DNA of 64,000 bases from Acinetobacter sp. NIPH 2699 (GCF_022549355.1 NZ_JAKZGL010000005.1:124001-188000); one strand, 5' to 3'. Positions 36,278-46,354 are shown, counted from the first letter of the stretch. Translations and numbers: made by a program. The notes: generated from the letters alone by a model not told the origin.

Positions 36278-37507
36278 TTATGCATCCCACTTCTTGAAAA
36301 TAAGGCAAGCATTAACGCCGCCAAAACCAAAACTGTTACTCATTACAGTATTCAGTTTTGCATCACGTTTTTCAAGTACAATATCGAAACCTTGAGCGCC
36401 TTCATCAAGCTCTGTGACATTGATGTTTGGTGCAATAAAGTCATTTTGCATCATCAATACCGAATAAATTGCTTCCTGAACGCCAGCCGCACCTAAGCTA
36501 TGACCTGTCATCGACTTGGTTGAACTTAATGGTGGAACTTGCCCTGCGCCAAAAGCACGTTCCATAGCTTTAAGTTCCGTGACATCACCCGCTGGGGTAG
36601 AGGTACCGTGGGTATTGACGTAATTCACTTGATCTACGCCATGTTGTTTTGCTTCTTCAAGTGCCATCAAAATACAACGCGTTGCACCTTCACCACTTGG
36701 CGCAACCATGTCTGCACCATCACTATTTGCGGCATAAGCAACGACTTCAGCTAAGATTTTTGCACCGCGTGCTTGGGCGTGTTCGAGTGACTCTAATATT
36801 ACAAAACCACCACCACCCGCGATCACGAAGCCATCACGATCTTTTGAGTAGGGGCGTGAAGCAGTTTCAGGTGTGTCATTGTATTTTGAACACAGCGCAC
36901 CCATTGCATCAAAGAGTAAACTTTGTGACCAGTGATCTTCTTCACCACCACCAGCAAGCATCAGATCTTGTTTACCCAATTGAATGAGGTTGTAGGCATA
37001 ACCAATTGCATCAGCAGATGTTGCACATGCACTGGTAATTGAGTGGGCAACACCTTGTAATTTAAATGCAACGCCGACATTGGCTGTGATGGTGTTACTC
37101 ATATTACGTGGTACGAAGAACGGACCAATTTTACGAGCACCTTTTTCTTTAAGCAGTTCTGTCATTTCAACAACAGATGCTGTTGAGTTGCCACCACTAC
37201 CACCCGCAATACCATAGCGAGGGTTGTTGGCTAAATCTTCTTGTTTAAGTCCTGCATGTTCTACTGCTGCCACAGCGGCATTGTAGGCATACATCGCACA
37301 AACGCCCATAAAGCGTTTTACTTTACGGTCAATACCATCAAAATCTTGTTCTGCGGCTGCGCTGACATGGCTTTTAAAGTTTAGTTCGGCATAAGTTGGG
37401 TTAAAACGTGTCCCAGAGATTCCATTTTTTAACGAATGAGTGACCTCTTCTAAAGAGTTACCGATGCATGAATTGATGCCCATACCAGTGATTACAACAC
37501 GTTTCAT
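36278..37507 (-). CDS. fabB: 3-oxoacyl-ACP synthase I
   Basis: A 409-residue condensing enzyme of the FabB/FabF family. The catalytic cysteine is Cys161 in SITSACATSADAIG; the histidines lie in VNTHGTSTPAGD and TKSMTGHSLGAAG. The GGGEEDHWSQSLLFDAMGALCSKYND block is FabB-like rather than FabF-like, so a role in unsaturated fatty acid elongation is expected. It is distant from the fabD-fabG-acpP group in this window (30 kb). Confidence 0.93.
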   Translation of the reverse strand: MKRVVITGMGINSCIGNSLEEVTHSLKNGISGTRFNPTYAELNFKSHVSAAAEQDFDGIDRKVKRFMGVCAMYAYNAAVAAVEHAGLKQEDLANNPRYGIAGGSGGNSTASVVEMTELLKEKGARKIGPFFVPRNMSNTITANVGVAFKLQGVAHSITSACATSADAIGYAYNLIQLGKQDLMLAGGGEEDHWSQSLLFDAMGALCSKYNDTPETASRPYSKDRDGFVIAGGGGFVILESLEHAQARGAKILAEVVAYAANSDGADMVAPSGEGATRCILMALEEAKQHGVDQVNYVNTHGTSTPAGDVTELKAMERAFGAGQVPPLSSTKSMTGHSLGAAGVQEAIYSVLMMQNDFIAPNINVTELDEGAQGFDIVLEKRDAKLNTVMSNSFGFGGVNACLIFKKWDA

Positions 37508-37797
37508 TTACTGATCCCTTTTATGGTAATACTAAGCCTTGTCTATCATCGCTATGAACAATAACGAGGAGAATATAATGATTAAAACGGCTTATGAGTG
37601 AATGACATCATGATAACAGAAAGGTTTTTTATTTCTTATGGCAAATTTTATGTCTATTTTCGATTGTGTAAATATTCGTAATGGTCAGGGATGTTGAACA
37701 GAAACATGATGAAAGTATACAGATAAACATTGAGATAAATCTGTATTCAACCTAGTATTTACCTAGAAATGCACAGAATATAGAACAGAGGTACTTG

Positions 37798-39147
37798 ATG
37801 ACAAAATCTAAAAACAAACCATCTTCGGGTTTATTTGCACAAGCCTTTGGAGTGGCTAAAAAGCTCAGTTCGGAATTGCAAAAATTACAAGTTGCCCCAA
37901 CGACTTCTGGTACGGCAGGTCTTGATTCATCCAAGGTGATTGAAGGAAATGCACGTTTGAAGAGTCCGTTTGAGGTGGAAAAATATGAAAGTCCACAACA
38001 AATGTTGCGTCAACAATTTCCCAAGTTATCGCATCAATTGTTGGGCCGTCATTACACCAAGGTCAACAATGTGGCCTCTTTTATCTCCCCTGATTTAAGT
38101 GAAAAAGTTTCAGACTATTTGTTTCAGTGGTTAAATGAATTTAGTTCAAATAGCTCAATGACTGAAAAAATCCTTGAGGAAGCTGGAGTAACAGAAGTCG
38201 CGGAGTTGACGAAGGATACGGGTCGCTCACAGCGTTTAAGTCAGGCATTGATTGAACAAAATAAATTGTTGGCTACTGCTCAGGGTTTCGTAACCGGGGC
38301 TACTGGTATATGGGGTGCAGCCATTGATATTCCTGCTTCAATCGTTTTGGCACTTAGAACAATTTATCAAACAGGCCGTTCTCATGGGTTTGACCTGACA
38401 GAGGAAATTGATCAAGACGTTGTTGCTTTTATTTTTAAAGAAATTGATTTGGGCATCGTTGCCGAGAAACAGACATTATTACTCGCTTTAAAAGCACTTA
38501 AATCTATGCTGGAAACTCATGATTTGCAGCAATTTCAACAACTATTGGGTTCAAATAATGATATTGAACTCGTCAAGAAATGGTTGGTGGATGAACAAGG
38601 GCAATTTAAATGGGGCTGGTTGAATCATATTCCTCAAGTGTCGGTCATTGGTAAATTGACTCCAGTTGCTGGTGCCGTATTGGGCGGTTTTTATAGTTGG
38701 AGATTTTTGGAAGATGTTGGACATAAATCTCAATCGGTGTTTGGTGCAGCGCGTTTCTATCTAACTGAACATCCAACGGAAAAGATTTCACCATTAGAGG
38801 CTTATTATAAGGCTGAAGCTTTGTTGAGAAAGGCCAGTCCAAAATTGCTGAACGCTACAGGGGGGGAATCACATCAAGCAATCGTATCGGATGATGTGAA
38901 AAATAATGTGATTACCAACGTAACTGTTCAATTGAAAGAAGACGTGCCGACGCAAGCACAAACTAATGACAAAGTAGAGCACGGCATTCAGCAGCTTGCT
39001 GAGCAATATGTTGTAGAACATGAGCATACTGAGCAACAGCCAGCTTTAAAAGTAGAGCAAAATGAGTCGTTTACGGATGAAGATCAAGAGGTTGTGGGTG
39101 AGAAAAAAACCATTGATATAGAGCCTGCTTCTACGAAACACAGTTAA
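37798..39147 (+). CDS. EcsC family protein
   Basis: A 449-residue protein with an EcsC-type core at about residues 150-310. Signs are LLATAQGFVTGATGIWGAAIDIPASIVLALRTIYQTGRSHGFDL and the later hydrophobic VIGKLTPVAGAVLGGFYSWRFLEDVGHKSQ. The N-terminus is charged; the C-terminal 120 residues are acidic and polar. Despite the name, the family is not the EcsAB transporter itself and its function is unknown. ATG 37798 follows a GAGG. It stands alone, with the divergent fabB 290 bases away. Confidence 0.82.
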   Translation: MTKSKNKPSSGLFAQAFGVAKKLSSELQKLQVAPTTSGTAGLDSSKVIEGNARLKSPFEVEKYESPQQMLRQQFPKLSHQLLGRHYTKVNNVASFISPDLSEKVSDYLFQWLNEFSSNSSMTEKILEEAGVTEVAELTKDTGRSQRLSQALIEQNKLLATAQGFVTGATGIWGAAIDIPASIVLALRTIYQTGRSHGFDLTEEIDQDVVAFIFKEIDLGIVAEKQTLLLALKALKSMLETHDLQQFQQLLGSNNDIELVKKWLVDEQGQFKWGWLNHIPQVSVIGKLTPVAGAVLGGFYSWRFLEDVGHKSQSVFGAARFYLTEHPTEKISPLEAYYKAEALLRKASPKLLNATGGESHQAIVSDDVKNNVITNVTVQLKEDVPTQAQTNDKVEHGIQQLAEQYVVEHEHTEQQPALKVEQNESFTDEDQEVVGEKKTIDIEPASTKHS

Positions 39148-39195
39148 TTTTTTTGATCGCGTATTTATAGGCTCAAAAAACAATTTAATTCTAAG

Positions 39196-39234
39196 AATGG
39201 TCAACATTTGCTGTGTATTGCAATGTTGACCATT
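39196..39234. repeat. 13-bp perfect inverted repeat overlapping the str promoter
   Basis: AATGGTCAACATT (39196-39208) and AATGTTGACCATT (39222-39234) with a 13-base loop. The right arm contains the -35 hexamer of the str promoter. Confidence 0.85.
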
Positions 39235-39254
39235 TGTGCTTCTTAGCTTACAAT
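39226..39254 (+). promoter_or_regulatory. Promoter of the str operon
   Basis: TTGACC (39226-39231), 17-base spacer, TACAAT (39249-39254). About 55 bases of leader precede rpsL. Confidence 0.85.
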
Positions 39255-39317
39255 TATGTGCCCTTGAAAAGAGGTGTTTTTCTTTTTGAGGTTGTTTAAT
39301 AACGGGAGAATTGCCAA

Positions 39318-39692
39318 ATGGCAACAACAAATCAGTTGATCCGTAAGGGTCGTACAACTTTGATTGAAAAATCAAAAGTTCCTGCGTTGAAGGCTTGTCC
39401 ACAACGTCGTGGTGTATGTACACGTGTTTACACGACTACACCTAAAAAACCAAACTCAGCAATGCGTAAGGTTTGCCGTGTTCGCTTGACTTCAGGTTTT
39501 GAAGTATCTAGCTATATCGGTGGTGAAGGTCATAACTTACAAGAGCACAGTGTTGTTCTTATCCGTGGTGGTCGTGTTAAAGACTTACCAGGTGTACGTT
39601 ACCATACCGTTCGTGGTTCTTTAGACTGTGCTGGCGTTAAAGATCGTAACCAGTCACGTTCTAAATATGGTACGAAACGTCCTAAGAAGTAA
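39318..39692 (+). CDS. rpsL: 30S ribosomal protein S12
   Basis: A 124-residue S12. [39 protein letters not shown] and [20 protein letters not shown] are all invariant landmarks. The lysines at the streptomycin-resistance positions (in TPKKPNS and the equivalent of Lys88 region, GGRVKDLPG) are wild type. It is the first gene of the str operon. Confidence 0.98.
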   Translation: MATTNQLIRKGRTTLIEKSKVPALKACPQRRGVCTRVYTTTPKKPNSAMRKVCRVRLTSGFEVSSYIGGEGHNLQEHSVVLIRGGRVKDLPGVRYHTVRGSLDCAGVKDRNQSRSKYGTKRPKK

Positions 39693-39793
39693 TTCTAGGA
39701 AACTCGCACAAGCAATCCTTTAGCGTTTCGCTTGTTTGAATTCTTCATAGATTTGTAATTCAAGCGACGTATAGTAAGGCCAGCGTAGAGTAC

Positions 39794-39834
39794 ATGACAC
39801 TTGTACAAACTGCTGGATTATCCTGAAGTGTCAT
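39794..39834 (+). promoter_or_regulatory. Hairpin in the rpsL-rpsG spacer, possible S7 autoregulatory site
   Basis: ATGACACTT (39794-39802) and AAGTGTCAT (39826-39834), a perfect 9-bp stem with a 23-base loop, ending 18 bases before the rpsG start. In E. coli S7 binds the corresponding spacer to repress its own synthesis; sequence similarity to that site was not established. Confidence 0.5.
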
Positions 39835-39852
39835 ATTATTAGGTGTATTAAA

Positions 39853-40323
39853 ATGCCAAGACGTCGCGTAGTCGCTGCTCGTGAGATCCTTCCAGATCCA
39901 AAATTTAGCAGCCAAACAATCGCTAAATTCATGAACCACGTAATGCAAGATGGTAAAAAATCTGTTGCTGAAGGTATCGTTTACGGTGCTTTAGAACGTG
40001 TTCAAGAAAAAAACAAAGTAGACCCAGTTGAGTTTTTCGAGACTACTCTTGAGAAAGTTCGTCCTATGGTCGAAGTAAAAGCACGCCGTGTTGGTGGTGC
40101 TACTTATCAAGTACCTATGGAAGTACGCCCATCCCGTCGTACTGCCTTAGCAATGCGTTGGTTAGTAGATGCTGCTGCTAAGCGTTCTGAAAAAACGATG
40201 GCTTTACGTCTTGCTGGTGAGTTGCTTGATGCAGCTGAAGGTAAAGGTTCTGCGATCAAAAAACGTGAAGACGTGCATCGTATGGCTGAAGCCAACAAAG
40301 CCTTCTCTCACTACCGTTTCTAA
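39853..40323 (+). CDS. rpsG: 30S ribosomal protein S7
   Basis: A 156-residue S7. [22 protein letters not shown]-equivalent [44 protein letters not shown] and the ending NKAFSHYRF are standard. It is separated from rpsL by an unusually long 160-base spacer that holds a perfect 9-bp hairpin. Confidence 0.98.
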   Translation: MPRRRVVAAREILPDPKFSSQTIAKFMNHVMQDGKKSVAEGIVYGALERVQEKNKVDPVEFFETTLEKVRPMVEVKARRVGGATYQVPMEVRPSRRTALAMRWLVDAAAKRSEKTMALRLAGELLDAAEGKGSAIKKREDVHRMAEANKAFSHYRF

Positions 40324-40357
40324 ACGGATAAAACAGTCCCTTATCAGGAGAATATTC

Positions 40358-40420
40358 ATGCGTACAGCAGCTCGATTCAACATCGCTCTCTATCAAAGTG
40401 GGGGCTTTGCGGGTATTTAA
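40358..40420 (+). CDS. Possible 20-residue peptide between rpsG and fusA
   Basis: A 20-codon frame, MRTAARFNIALYQSGGFAGI, with AGGAG (40346-40350) exactly 7 bases before its ATG, the best-spaced binding site in the neighbourhood. It is too short for normal ORF finding. It is followed 21 bases later by a perfect 9-bp hairpin and then fusA. It could be a leader peptide or coupling ORF; it resembles no family known to me and could also be fortuitous. Confidence 0.45.
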   Translation: MRTAARFNIALYQSGGFAGI

Positions 40421-40441
40421 GTTGCCTGCTTGGATATTCGT

Positions 40442-40464
40442 GCGCATCAATTTCATTGATGCGC
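40442..40464 (+). terminator. Hairpin before fusA (attenuator-like)
   Basis: GCGCATCAA-TTTCA-TTGATGCGC, a perfect 9-bp stem followed by CCTGTTTTAAA. It sits inside an operon, so partial termination, processing or mRNA stabilisation is more likely than full termination. Confidence 0.55.
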
Positions 40465-40501
40465 CCTGTTTTAAATATAACATTTAGGAATGTAAGACAT
40501 C

Positions 40502-42640
40502 ATGGCTCGCCAAACTCCAATTAGTAATTACCGTAACATTGGTATTTCTGCGCACATTGACGCAGGTAAAACAACTACAACAGAACGTATTTTGTTCTAC
40601 ACAGGTGTATCTCACAAAATTGGTGAAGTACACGATGGTGCAGCAACAATGGACTGGATGGAACAAGAGCAAGAGCGTGGTATTACCATTACTTCTGCTG
40701 CAACGACTTGTTTCTGGTCAGGTATGAGTAGCCAATTTCCACAACACCGTATTAACGTAATTGACACCCCGGGACACGTTGACTTCACAATTGAAGTTGA
40801 ACGTTCTATGCGTGTTCTTGACGGTGCATGTATGGTTTACTGTGCAGTTGGTGGTGTACAACCTCAGTCTGAAACTGTATGGCGTCAAGCAAACAAATAT
40901 AAAGTGCCTCGTTTAGCATTCGTGAACAAGATGGACCGTACTGGTGCAAACTTCTTCCGTGCTGTTGAGCAAGTTAAAACTCGTTTAGGCGGTAATCCTG
41001 TGCCTATCGTTGTACCAATTGGTGCAGAAGATACGTTTGCAGGTGTTGTTGATCTTATCGAAATGAAAGCGATTATCTGGGATGAAGCATCTCAAGGTAT
41101 GAAGTTTGAATACGGTGAGATTCCTGCTGACCTCGTTGATACTGCAAACGAATGGCGTACTAAGATGGTTGAAGCTGCGGCTGAAGCATCTGAAGAGTTA
41201 ATGGACAAGTACTTAGAAGAAGGTGATCTTTCTAAAGAAGAAGTCATCGCTGGTCTTCGTGCTCGTACATTGGCATCTGAAATCCAAGTGATGCTTTGTG
41301 GTTCAGCGTTCAAGAACAAAGGTGTTCAACGTATGTTGGATGCTGTCATTCAATTCTTACCTTCTCCAACAGAAGTTAAAGCAATTGAAGGTATTCTTGA
41401 CGACAAAGCTGAAACTAAAGCGACTCGTGAAGCATCTGATGATGTTCCGTTCTCTGCACTTGCGTTCAAAATCATGAACGATAAGTTCGTAGGTAACTTA
41501 ACATTCGTACGTGTTTACTCTGGTGTGCTTAAACAAGGTGATCCGGTTTATAACCCAGTTAAATCTAAGCGTGAACGTATCGGTCGTATCGTGCAAATGC
41601 ATGCGAACGAACGTCAAGATCTTGATGAAATTCGTGCAGGTGATATCGCAGCGTGTGTAGGTCTTAAAGACGTGACTACGGGTGATACACTATGTGATGA
41701 GAAAAACATCATTACACTTGAGCGTATGGAATTCCCAGAGCCAGTAATTTCATTGGCTGTTGAACCAAAAACTAAAGCTGACCAAGAAAAAATGTCAATC
41801 GCTTTAGGTCGTTTGGCGAAGGAAGATCCATCATTCCGCGTTCGTACAGATGAAGAATCTGGTCAAACCATTATTGCCGGGATGGGTGAGCTTCACCTTG
41901 ATATTCTTGTTGATCGTATGAAGCGTGAATTTAACGTTGAAGCGAACATTGGTAAACCAATGGTTGCTTACCGCGAAACAATCAAAAAGACTGTTGAGCA
42001 AGAAGGTAAATTCGTACGTCAAACGGGTGGTAAAGGTAAGTTCGGTCATGTATATGTCCGTCTTGAACCGCTTGATGTTGAAGAAGCTGGTAAAGAATAC
42101 CAATTCGTTGAAGAAGTTGTTGGTGGTGTAGTACCTAAAGAATTCTTCGGCGCAGTTGATAAAGGTATTCAAGAACGTATGAAGAATGGTGTCTTGGCTG
42201 GTTACCCTGTTGTGGGTATCAAAGCGACATTATTCGATGGTTCTTACCATGATGTCGATTCTGATGAATTGTCGTTCAAAATGGCGGGTTCTTACGCTTT
42301 CCGTGATGGTTTCATGAAAGCTGATCCGATCCTTCTTGAACCAATCATGAAAGTTGAAGTTGAAACTCCAGAAGACTACATGGGCGATATCATGGGTGAC
42401 TTAAACCGTCGTCGTGGTATGGTTCAAGGTATGGACGATCTTCCTGGTGGAACAAAAGCAATTAAAGCAGAAGTTCCTCTTGCTGAGATGTTTGGTTACG
42501 CGACTCAAATGCGTTCTATGTCTCAAGGTCGTGCGACTTACTCTATGGAATTCGCTAAATACGCTGAAACCCCACGTAACGTGGCTGAAGGCATCATCGC
42601 TAAGTTCCAGACTGGCGGTAAAAAAGGTGACGACGAGTAA
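40502..42640 (+). CDS. fusA: Elongation factor G
   Basis: A 712-residue translocase GTPase. G1 is [14 protein letters not shown]2 [12 protein letters not shown]3 DTPGHVDFT and G4 [10 protein letters not shown]. Domain II begins near residue 315 ([15 protein letters not shown]), followed by domains III-V ending in [19 protein letters not shown]. The sequence is closer to fusA of the str operon than to the stand-alone paralogue FusA2. Codon usage is strongly biased, as for tuf. Confidence 0.98.
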   Translation: MARQTPISNYRNIGISAHIDAGKTTTTERILFYTGVSHKIGEVHDGAATMDWMEQEQERGITITSAATTCFWSGMSSQFPQHRINVIDTPGHVDFTIEVERSMRVLDGACMVYCAVGGVQPQSETVWRQANKYKVPRLAFVNKMDRTGANFFRAVEQVKTRLGGNPVPIVVPIGAEDTFAGVVDLIEMKAIIWDEASQGMKFEYGEIPADLVDTANEWRTKMVEAAAEASEELMDKYLEEGDLSKEEVIAGLRARTLASEIQVMLCGSAFKNKGVQRMLDAVIQFLPSPTEVKAIEGILDDKAETKATREASDDVPFSALAFKIMNDKFVGNLTFVRVYSGVLKQGDPVYNPVKSKRERIGRIVQMHANERQDLDEIRAGDIAACVGLKDVTTGDTLCDEKNIITLERMEFPEPVISLAVEPKTKADQEKMSIALGRLAKEDPSFRVRTDEESGQTIIAGMGELHLDILVDRMKREFNVEANIGKPMVAYRETIKKTVEQEGKFVRQTGGKGKFGHVYVRLEPLDVEEAGKEYQFVEEVVGGVVPKEFFGAVDKGIQERMKNGVLAGYPVVGIKATLFDGSYHDVDSDELSFKMAGSYAFRDGFMKADPILLEPIMKVEVETPEDYMGDIMGDLNRRRGMVQGMDDLPGGTKAIKAEVPLAEMFGYATQMRSMSQGRATYSMEFAKYAETPRNVAEGIIAKFQTGGKKGDDE

Positions 42641-42732
42641 TCTTTCGATTATTATATTACCCAACTAAAATTTAGTTAAAAACCAAGTGCTCATGGGTGA
42701 CCCTCATGAGCAGTTTATAAAGGAAGATCATC

Positions 42733-43923
42733 ATGGCTAAAGCCAAGTTTGAACGTAATAAACCACACGTAAACGTGGGTACAATTGGTCACGTTGACCA
42801 TGGTAAAACAACTTTAACTGCTGCGATTGCAACTATTTGTGCAAAAACTTACGGCGGTGAAGCGAAAGATTACTCACAAATCGACTCAGCACCTGAAGAA
42901 AAAGCACGTGGTATTACCATTAATACATCACACGTAGAATACGATTCACCAATCCGTCACTACGCTCACGTAGACTGCCCGGGCCACGCCGATTATGTTA
43001 AAAACATGATTACTGGTGCTGCTCAGATGGACGGCGCGATCCTTGTATGTGCTGCGACTGATGGTCCTATGCCACAAACTCGTGAACACATCCTACTTTC
43101 ACGTCAGGTTGGTGTACCGTACATCATCGTATTCTTAAACAAGTGTGACCTTGTTGATGATGAAGAATTACTTGAATTAGTAGAAATGGAAGTTCGTGAA
43201 CTTCTTTCTACTTATGACTTCCCAGGTGATGATACTCCAGTGATCCGTGGTTCTGCGCTTAAAGCGTTGGAAGGCGATGCAGGTCCTTATGGTGAATCTG
43301 CTGTAATCGAATTAGTTGCTGCGCTTGACTCTTACATTCCAGAGCCAGAACGCGCAATCGACAAAGCATTCTTAATGCCAATCGAAGATGTATTCTCTAT
43401 CTCAGGCCGTGGTACAGTTGTAACTGGTCGTGTAGAATCTGGTATCGTTAAAGTTGGCGAATCAGTTGAAATCGTTGGTATTCGTGACACTGTTGTGACG
43501 ACTGTAACTGGCGTTGAAATGTTCCGTAAATTGCTTGACGAAGGTCGTGCTGGCGAGAACTGTGGTGTTCTTCTTCGTGGTACTAAGCGTGAAGACGTAC
43601 AACGTGGTCAAGTACTTGCTAAGCCAGGTACAATCAAGCCGCACACTAAATTCGACGCAGAAGTATACGTACTTTCTAAAGAAGAAGGTGGTCGTCATAC
43701 TCCATTCTTAAATGGTTACCGTCCACAGTTCTATTTCCGTACAACTGACGTAACTGGCGCAATCCAATTACAAGACGGCGTTGAAATGGTTATGCCAGGT
43801 GATAACGTTGAAATGTCAGTAGAATTAATTCACCCAATCGCAATGGACCCAGGTCTACGTTTTGCGATCCGTGAAGGTGGTCGTACTGTAGGTGCTGGTG
43901 TTGTTGCGAAAGTAACTCTCTAA
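42733..43923 (+). CDS. tuf: Elongation factor Tu
   Basis: A 396-residue GTPase that delivers aminoacyl-tRNA. G1 [15 protein letters not shown]2 [13 protein letters not shown]3 [39 protein letters not shown] and G4 NKCD are all present. AGGAAGATCATC precedes the ATG. It closes the str operon. A second tuf copy is usual in Acinetobacter but is not in this window. Confidence 0.98.
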   Translation: MAKAKFERNKPHVNVGTIGHVDHGKTTLTAAIATICAKTYGGEAKDYSQIDSAPEEKARGITINTSHVEYDSPIRHYAHVDCPGHADYVKNMITGAAQMDGAILVCAATDGPMPQTREHILLSRQVGVPYIIVFLNKCDLVDDEELLELVEMEVRELLSTYDFPGDDTPVIRGSALKALEGDAGPYGESAVIELVAALDSYIPEPERAIDKAFLMPIEDVFSISGRGTVVTGRVESGIVKVGESVEIVGIRDTVVTTVTGVEMFRKLLDEGRAGENCGVLLRGTKREDVQRGQVLAKPGTIKPHTKFDAEVYVLSKEEGGRHTPFLNGYRPQFYFRTTDVTGAIQLQDGVEMVMPGDNVEMSVELIHPIAMDPGLRFAIREGGRTVGAGVVAKVTL

Positions 43924-43933
43924 TCATCTAGAG

Positions 43934-43966
43934 TAAAAAAAAACACCCCGCTGGGGTGTTTTTTTA
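43934..43966 (+). terminator. Terminator of the str operon
   Basis: ACACCCC-GCT-GGGGTGT flanked by nine A and seven T residues. Confidence 0.95.
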
Positions 43967-44013
43967 TGCCTATTGTCTAATCTTTATTTTCTTGTGTCCG
44001 GAAATTTATATTT

Positions 44014-44072
44014 GATTATTTTTTCCTCTTGCTTCGAAATAAAGCGATGCTTTATTTCTTCTCATGTCCCAA
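44014..44072. repeat. Palindromic intergenic repeat before the first hydrolase gene
   Basis: TTTTTTCCTCTTGCTTCGAA followed by the palindrome GAAATAAAGC-GAT-GCTTTATTTC (about 44036-44058) and TTCTCATGTCC. The same elements, in the same order, recur at 45178-45270 before the paralogous gene. Confidence 0.65.
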
Positions 44073-44190
44073 ACTGATACCTCACTGTCCTAAACTGCAC
44101 TTAATTGATACCAATAAAACAGTAAGATAAAACTCAAGAAAATGAACAAAAGTACTCAGTGAGATATTTCACTTAAAAGGAGTAGGCTGT

Positions 44191-45072
44191 ATGAATGCTA
44201 AAGTAAATATTTCTAATCGCGCAGGTGCGAGTTTTCCTGTACGTCGCATGAATTTTGATTTTGACCAAGTTCCTGAATATTGGATGAGTGGTTCAGCAGG
44301 TTTAACTCATTTTATGACAGCTCTATCTGCATTATTTCCAGATGGTGAAAAGCTGTTCATTGATTCTGTTCGTGCAGTTCGCCATCATCCTGCAATCAAA
44401 GATAATGAAGCACTACAAAAAGAAATCAGTGCTTTTATTGGTCAAGAAGCCATGCATACGCAAGAGCATGTTGGCTTTAACCAGTCTGCACAGAAATATG
44501 GTCATGATGTGACGACTTTGGAAAAACGTACAGCTAAACTGATTCAATTTACGCGTAAGAATTTTGCTAGAGTGGTTAAGCCATTTGGCATGACGCAGGA
44601 AATGGTTGATCTAACTGCAACGACAGCGTTAGAACATTTTACAGCGACCATTGCTTCGGAGTTATTGCGTAATCCACATATTCAAGAATTGATGACAGAT
44701 GACACCATGTCATATATGTGGTTTTGGCACGCAGTTGAAGAAAATGAACATAAAGCAGTGGCTTATGATGTTTATGAGGGTATTTTTGGTCGTGGTATCA
44801 AAGCCTATGCATTGCGTAATAGCGCTTTAGTGGTGGCAATGGTACTTATTTTCTTGGCTCAATCATCATTTGTATTCCGCTTGCTTAAAGAAGATGGCAA
44901 ATTGAATCTAAAAGAATTGGGTATGATTTATAAATATGGTTATAGTCCATCAAAAGGAATTATTGCAGGTATGGTCGGGGAAATGCTCGCCTATTTGAAA
45001 CCAGGTTTCCATCCGAATGACTTGGATACTGTGCAGTTACTTAAAGATTGGAAAGCAAAGCTGGGCTTGTAA
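44191..45072 (+). CDS. Predicted metal-dependent hydrolase (PF10118-type), copy 1
   Basis: A 293-residue protein of a family annotated as predicted metal-dependent hydrolases, with a ferritin-like arrangement of ligands: GQEAMHTQEH (about residues 85-93), ALEHFTATIASE (about 152-163) and WHAVEENEHKAVAYDVYE (about 183). A hydrophobic stretch (NSALVVAMVLIFLAQSSFVFRLL) near residue 215 suggests membrane association. The motifs suggest a di-iron or similar metal centre, but the reaction is unknown. AAAGGAG precedes the ATG. Copy 2 lies 305 bases downstream with the first 20 residues identical. Confidence 0.85.
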   Translation: MNAKVNISNRAGASFPVRRMNFDFDQVPEYWMSGSAGLTHFMTALSALFPDGEKLFIDSVRAVRHHPAIKDNEALQKEISAFIGQEAMHTQEHVGFNQSAQKYGHDVTTLEKRTAKLIQFTRKNFARVVKPFGMTQEMVDLTATTALEHFTATIASELLRNPHIQELMTDDTMSYMWFWHAVEENEHKAVAYDVYEGIFGRGIKAYALRNSALVVAMVLIFLAQSSFVFRLLKEDGKLNLKELGMIYKYGYSPSKGIIAGMVGEMLAYLKPGFHPNDLDTVQLLKDWKAKLGL

Positions 45073-45102
45073 TTTCTAGTTTCACCTATTAACTGTATGT
45101 TA

Positions 45103-45139
45103 AGAAAGGACAATTTTTATTGTCCTTTCTTGTTTTTTA
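45103..45139 (+). terminator. Terminator after hydrolase copy 1
   Basis: AGAAAGGACAA-TTTTTA-TTGTCCTTTCT followed by TGTTTTTTAT. Confidence 0.9.
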
Positions 45140-45177
45140 TTTCATGAAAACTGGATTTTATATTCTTATTAGACAAG

Positions 45178-45254
45178 TTTTCCTTGCGTTGGAAAAAAAG
45201 CGATGCTTTATTTCCCTTGCGTCGGAAAAATTAATACTTAATTAATTTTTCCTC
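45178..45254. repeat. Palindromic intergenic repeat before the second hydrolase gene
   Basis: TTTTCCTTGCGTTGGAAAAA, then AAGC-GAT-GCTTTATTTCCC, then TTGCGTCGGAAAAATTAA...TTAATTTTTCC, which is itself palindromic. CCTTGCGTCGG is the reverse complement of the CGAGCGCAAGG core seen twice at 17089-17159, apart from one inserted base. Confidence 0.65.
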
Positions 45255-45376
45255 CTCATGTCCTAAGATGATGCTTTTATGACCTTATCAGCACTTATTT
45301 AATGCATATAAAAGCGAGTATAACTAATAAATAGAGAACGATTAAAAAGAATATTCACATTATAGGAGAACAAGGT

Positions 45377-46261
45377 ATGAATGCTAAAGTCAATATTTCA
45401 AACCGAGCTGGTGCCAGTTTTCCTGTACGCCGAATGGATTTTGAGTTTGGTGAAGTACCGCGCTATTGGGCAAATGGTGATGCTGCTTTGACTCATTTTA
45501 TGACGGCATTATCCGCGTTGTTTCCAGAAGGTGAGCAATTCTTTGTTAATAGTACGCGTGCCGTGAGAAATGATCCTAAATTATCTGATCCTCAACTACA
45601 AAAAGAAATTAGTGCTTTTATCGGCCAAGAGGCTATGCATTCTAAAGAACATTTGGCTTTTAATGCATCTGCTCAATCGTATGGATATGATGTGCGGAAA
45701 ATGGAAGCGCAGACTGGACGTTTGATTAACCGTACCATTGGTATCACCACCAAATTGCTTAAACCTTTTGGTTTTAGTAAAGAAATGATTGGTTTGACAG
45801 GAACATGTGCCTTAGAACATTTTACTTCGACGATTGCAGAAGAACTCTTGAGCAACCCAAATATTCAGGCAATGTTCCAAGATGAAACCATGTATCACCT
45901 TTGGATGTGGCATGCAGTAGAGGAAAATGAACATAAGGCGGTTGCTTTTGATGTATATGAAGCCATGTATGGGCGAGGTCCAAAAGCTTATTTCATGCGT
46001 TCACTGGCTTTGGTGATTGCAATGGGCTTAATCTTTATTACTCAATCTTATTTCACAGCAAAATTACTGAAAACGGATGGCAAGCTCACTTGGCGTGATA
46101 CCAAATACATGATCAAATTTATGTATGGTTACAAAGGCTTTATATCGCGTCAGATTCCGACTTTACTCGATTTCCTAAGACCTCGGTTTCATCCGAATGA
46201 TGATGATACCACTGAGCTATTGAATAAATGGCGTACTGAATTAGGTTTTAATCCCAGTTAA
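45377..46261 (+). CDS. Predicted metal-dependent hydrolase (PF10118-type), copy 2
   Basis: A 294-residue tandem paralogue of the upstream gene, with the same metal-ligand pattern: GQEAMHSKEH, ALEHFTSTIAEE and WHAVEENEHKAVAFDVYE. It also has the hydrophobic segment SLALVIAMGLIFITQSYF. The first 20 residues are identical to copy 1 and the rest is roughly two-thirds similar by eye, so the duplication is not recent or the N-terminus is under tighter constraint. It has its own binding site (ATAGGAG) and terminator, so each copy is a separate transcription unit. Confidence 0.85.
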   Translation: MNAKVNISNRAGASFPVRRMDFEFGEVPRYWANGDAALTHFMTALSALFPEGEQFFVNSTRAVRNDPKLSDPQLQKEISAFIGQEAMHSKEHLAFNASAQSYGYDVRKMEAQTGRLINRTIGITTKLLKPFGFSKEMIGLTGTCALEHFTSTIAEELLSNPNIQAMFQDETMYHLWMWHAVEENEHKAVAFDVYEAMYGRGPKAYFMRSLALVIAMGLIFITQSYFTAKLLKTDGKLTWRDTKYMIKFMYGYKGFISRQIPTLLDFLRPRFHPNDDDTTELLNKWRTELGFNPS

Positions 46262-46268
46262 CTTCAAC

Positions 46269-46294
46269 GGACAGTGAAAACTGTCCATTTTTTT
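46269..46294 (+). terminator. Terminator after hydrolase copy 2
   Basis: GGACAGT-GAAA-ACTGTCC followed by ATTTTTTTA. Confidence 0.9.
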
Positions 46295-46354
46295 ATTCAA
46301 ATTTTGTATTAAATTGCTGATAATCACAGCATCATATTTATAGAGTAGTACATC

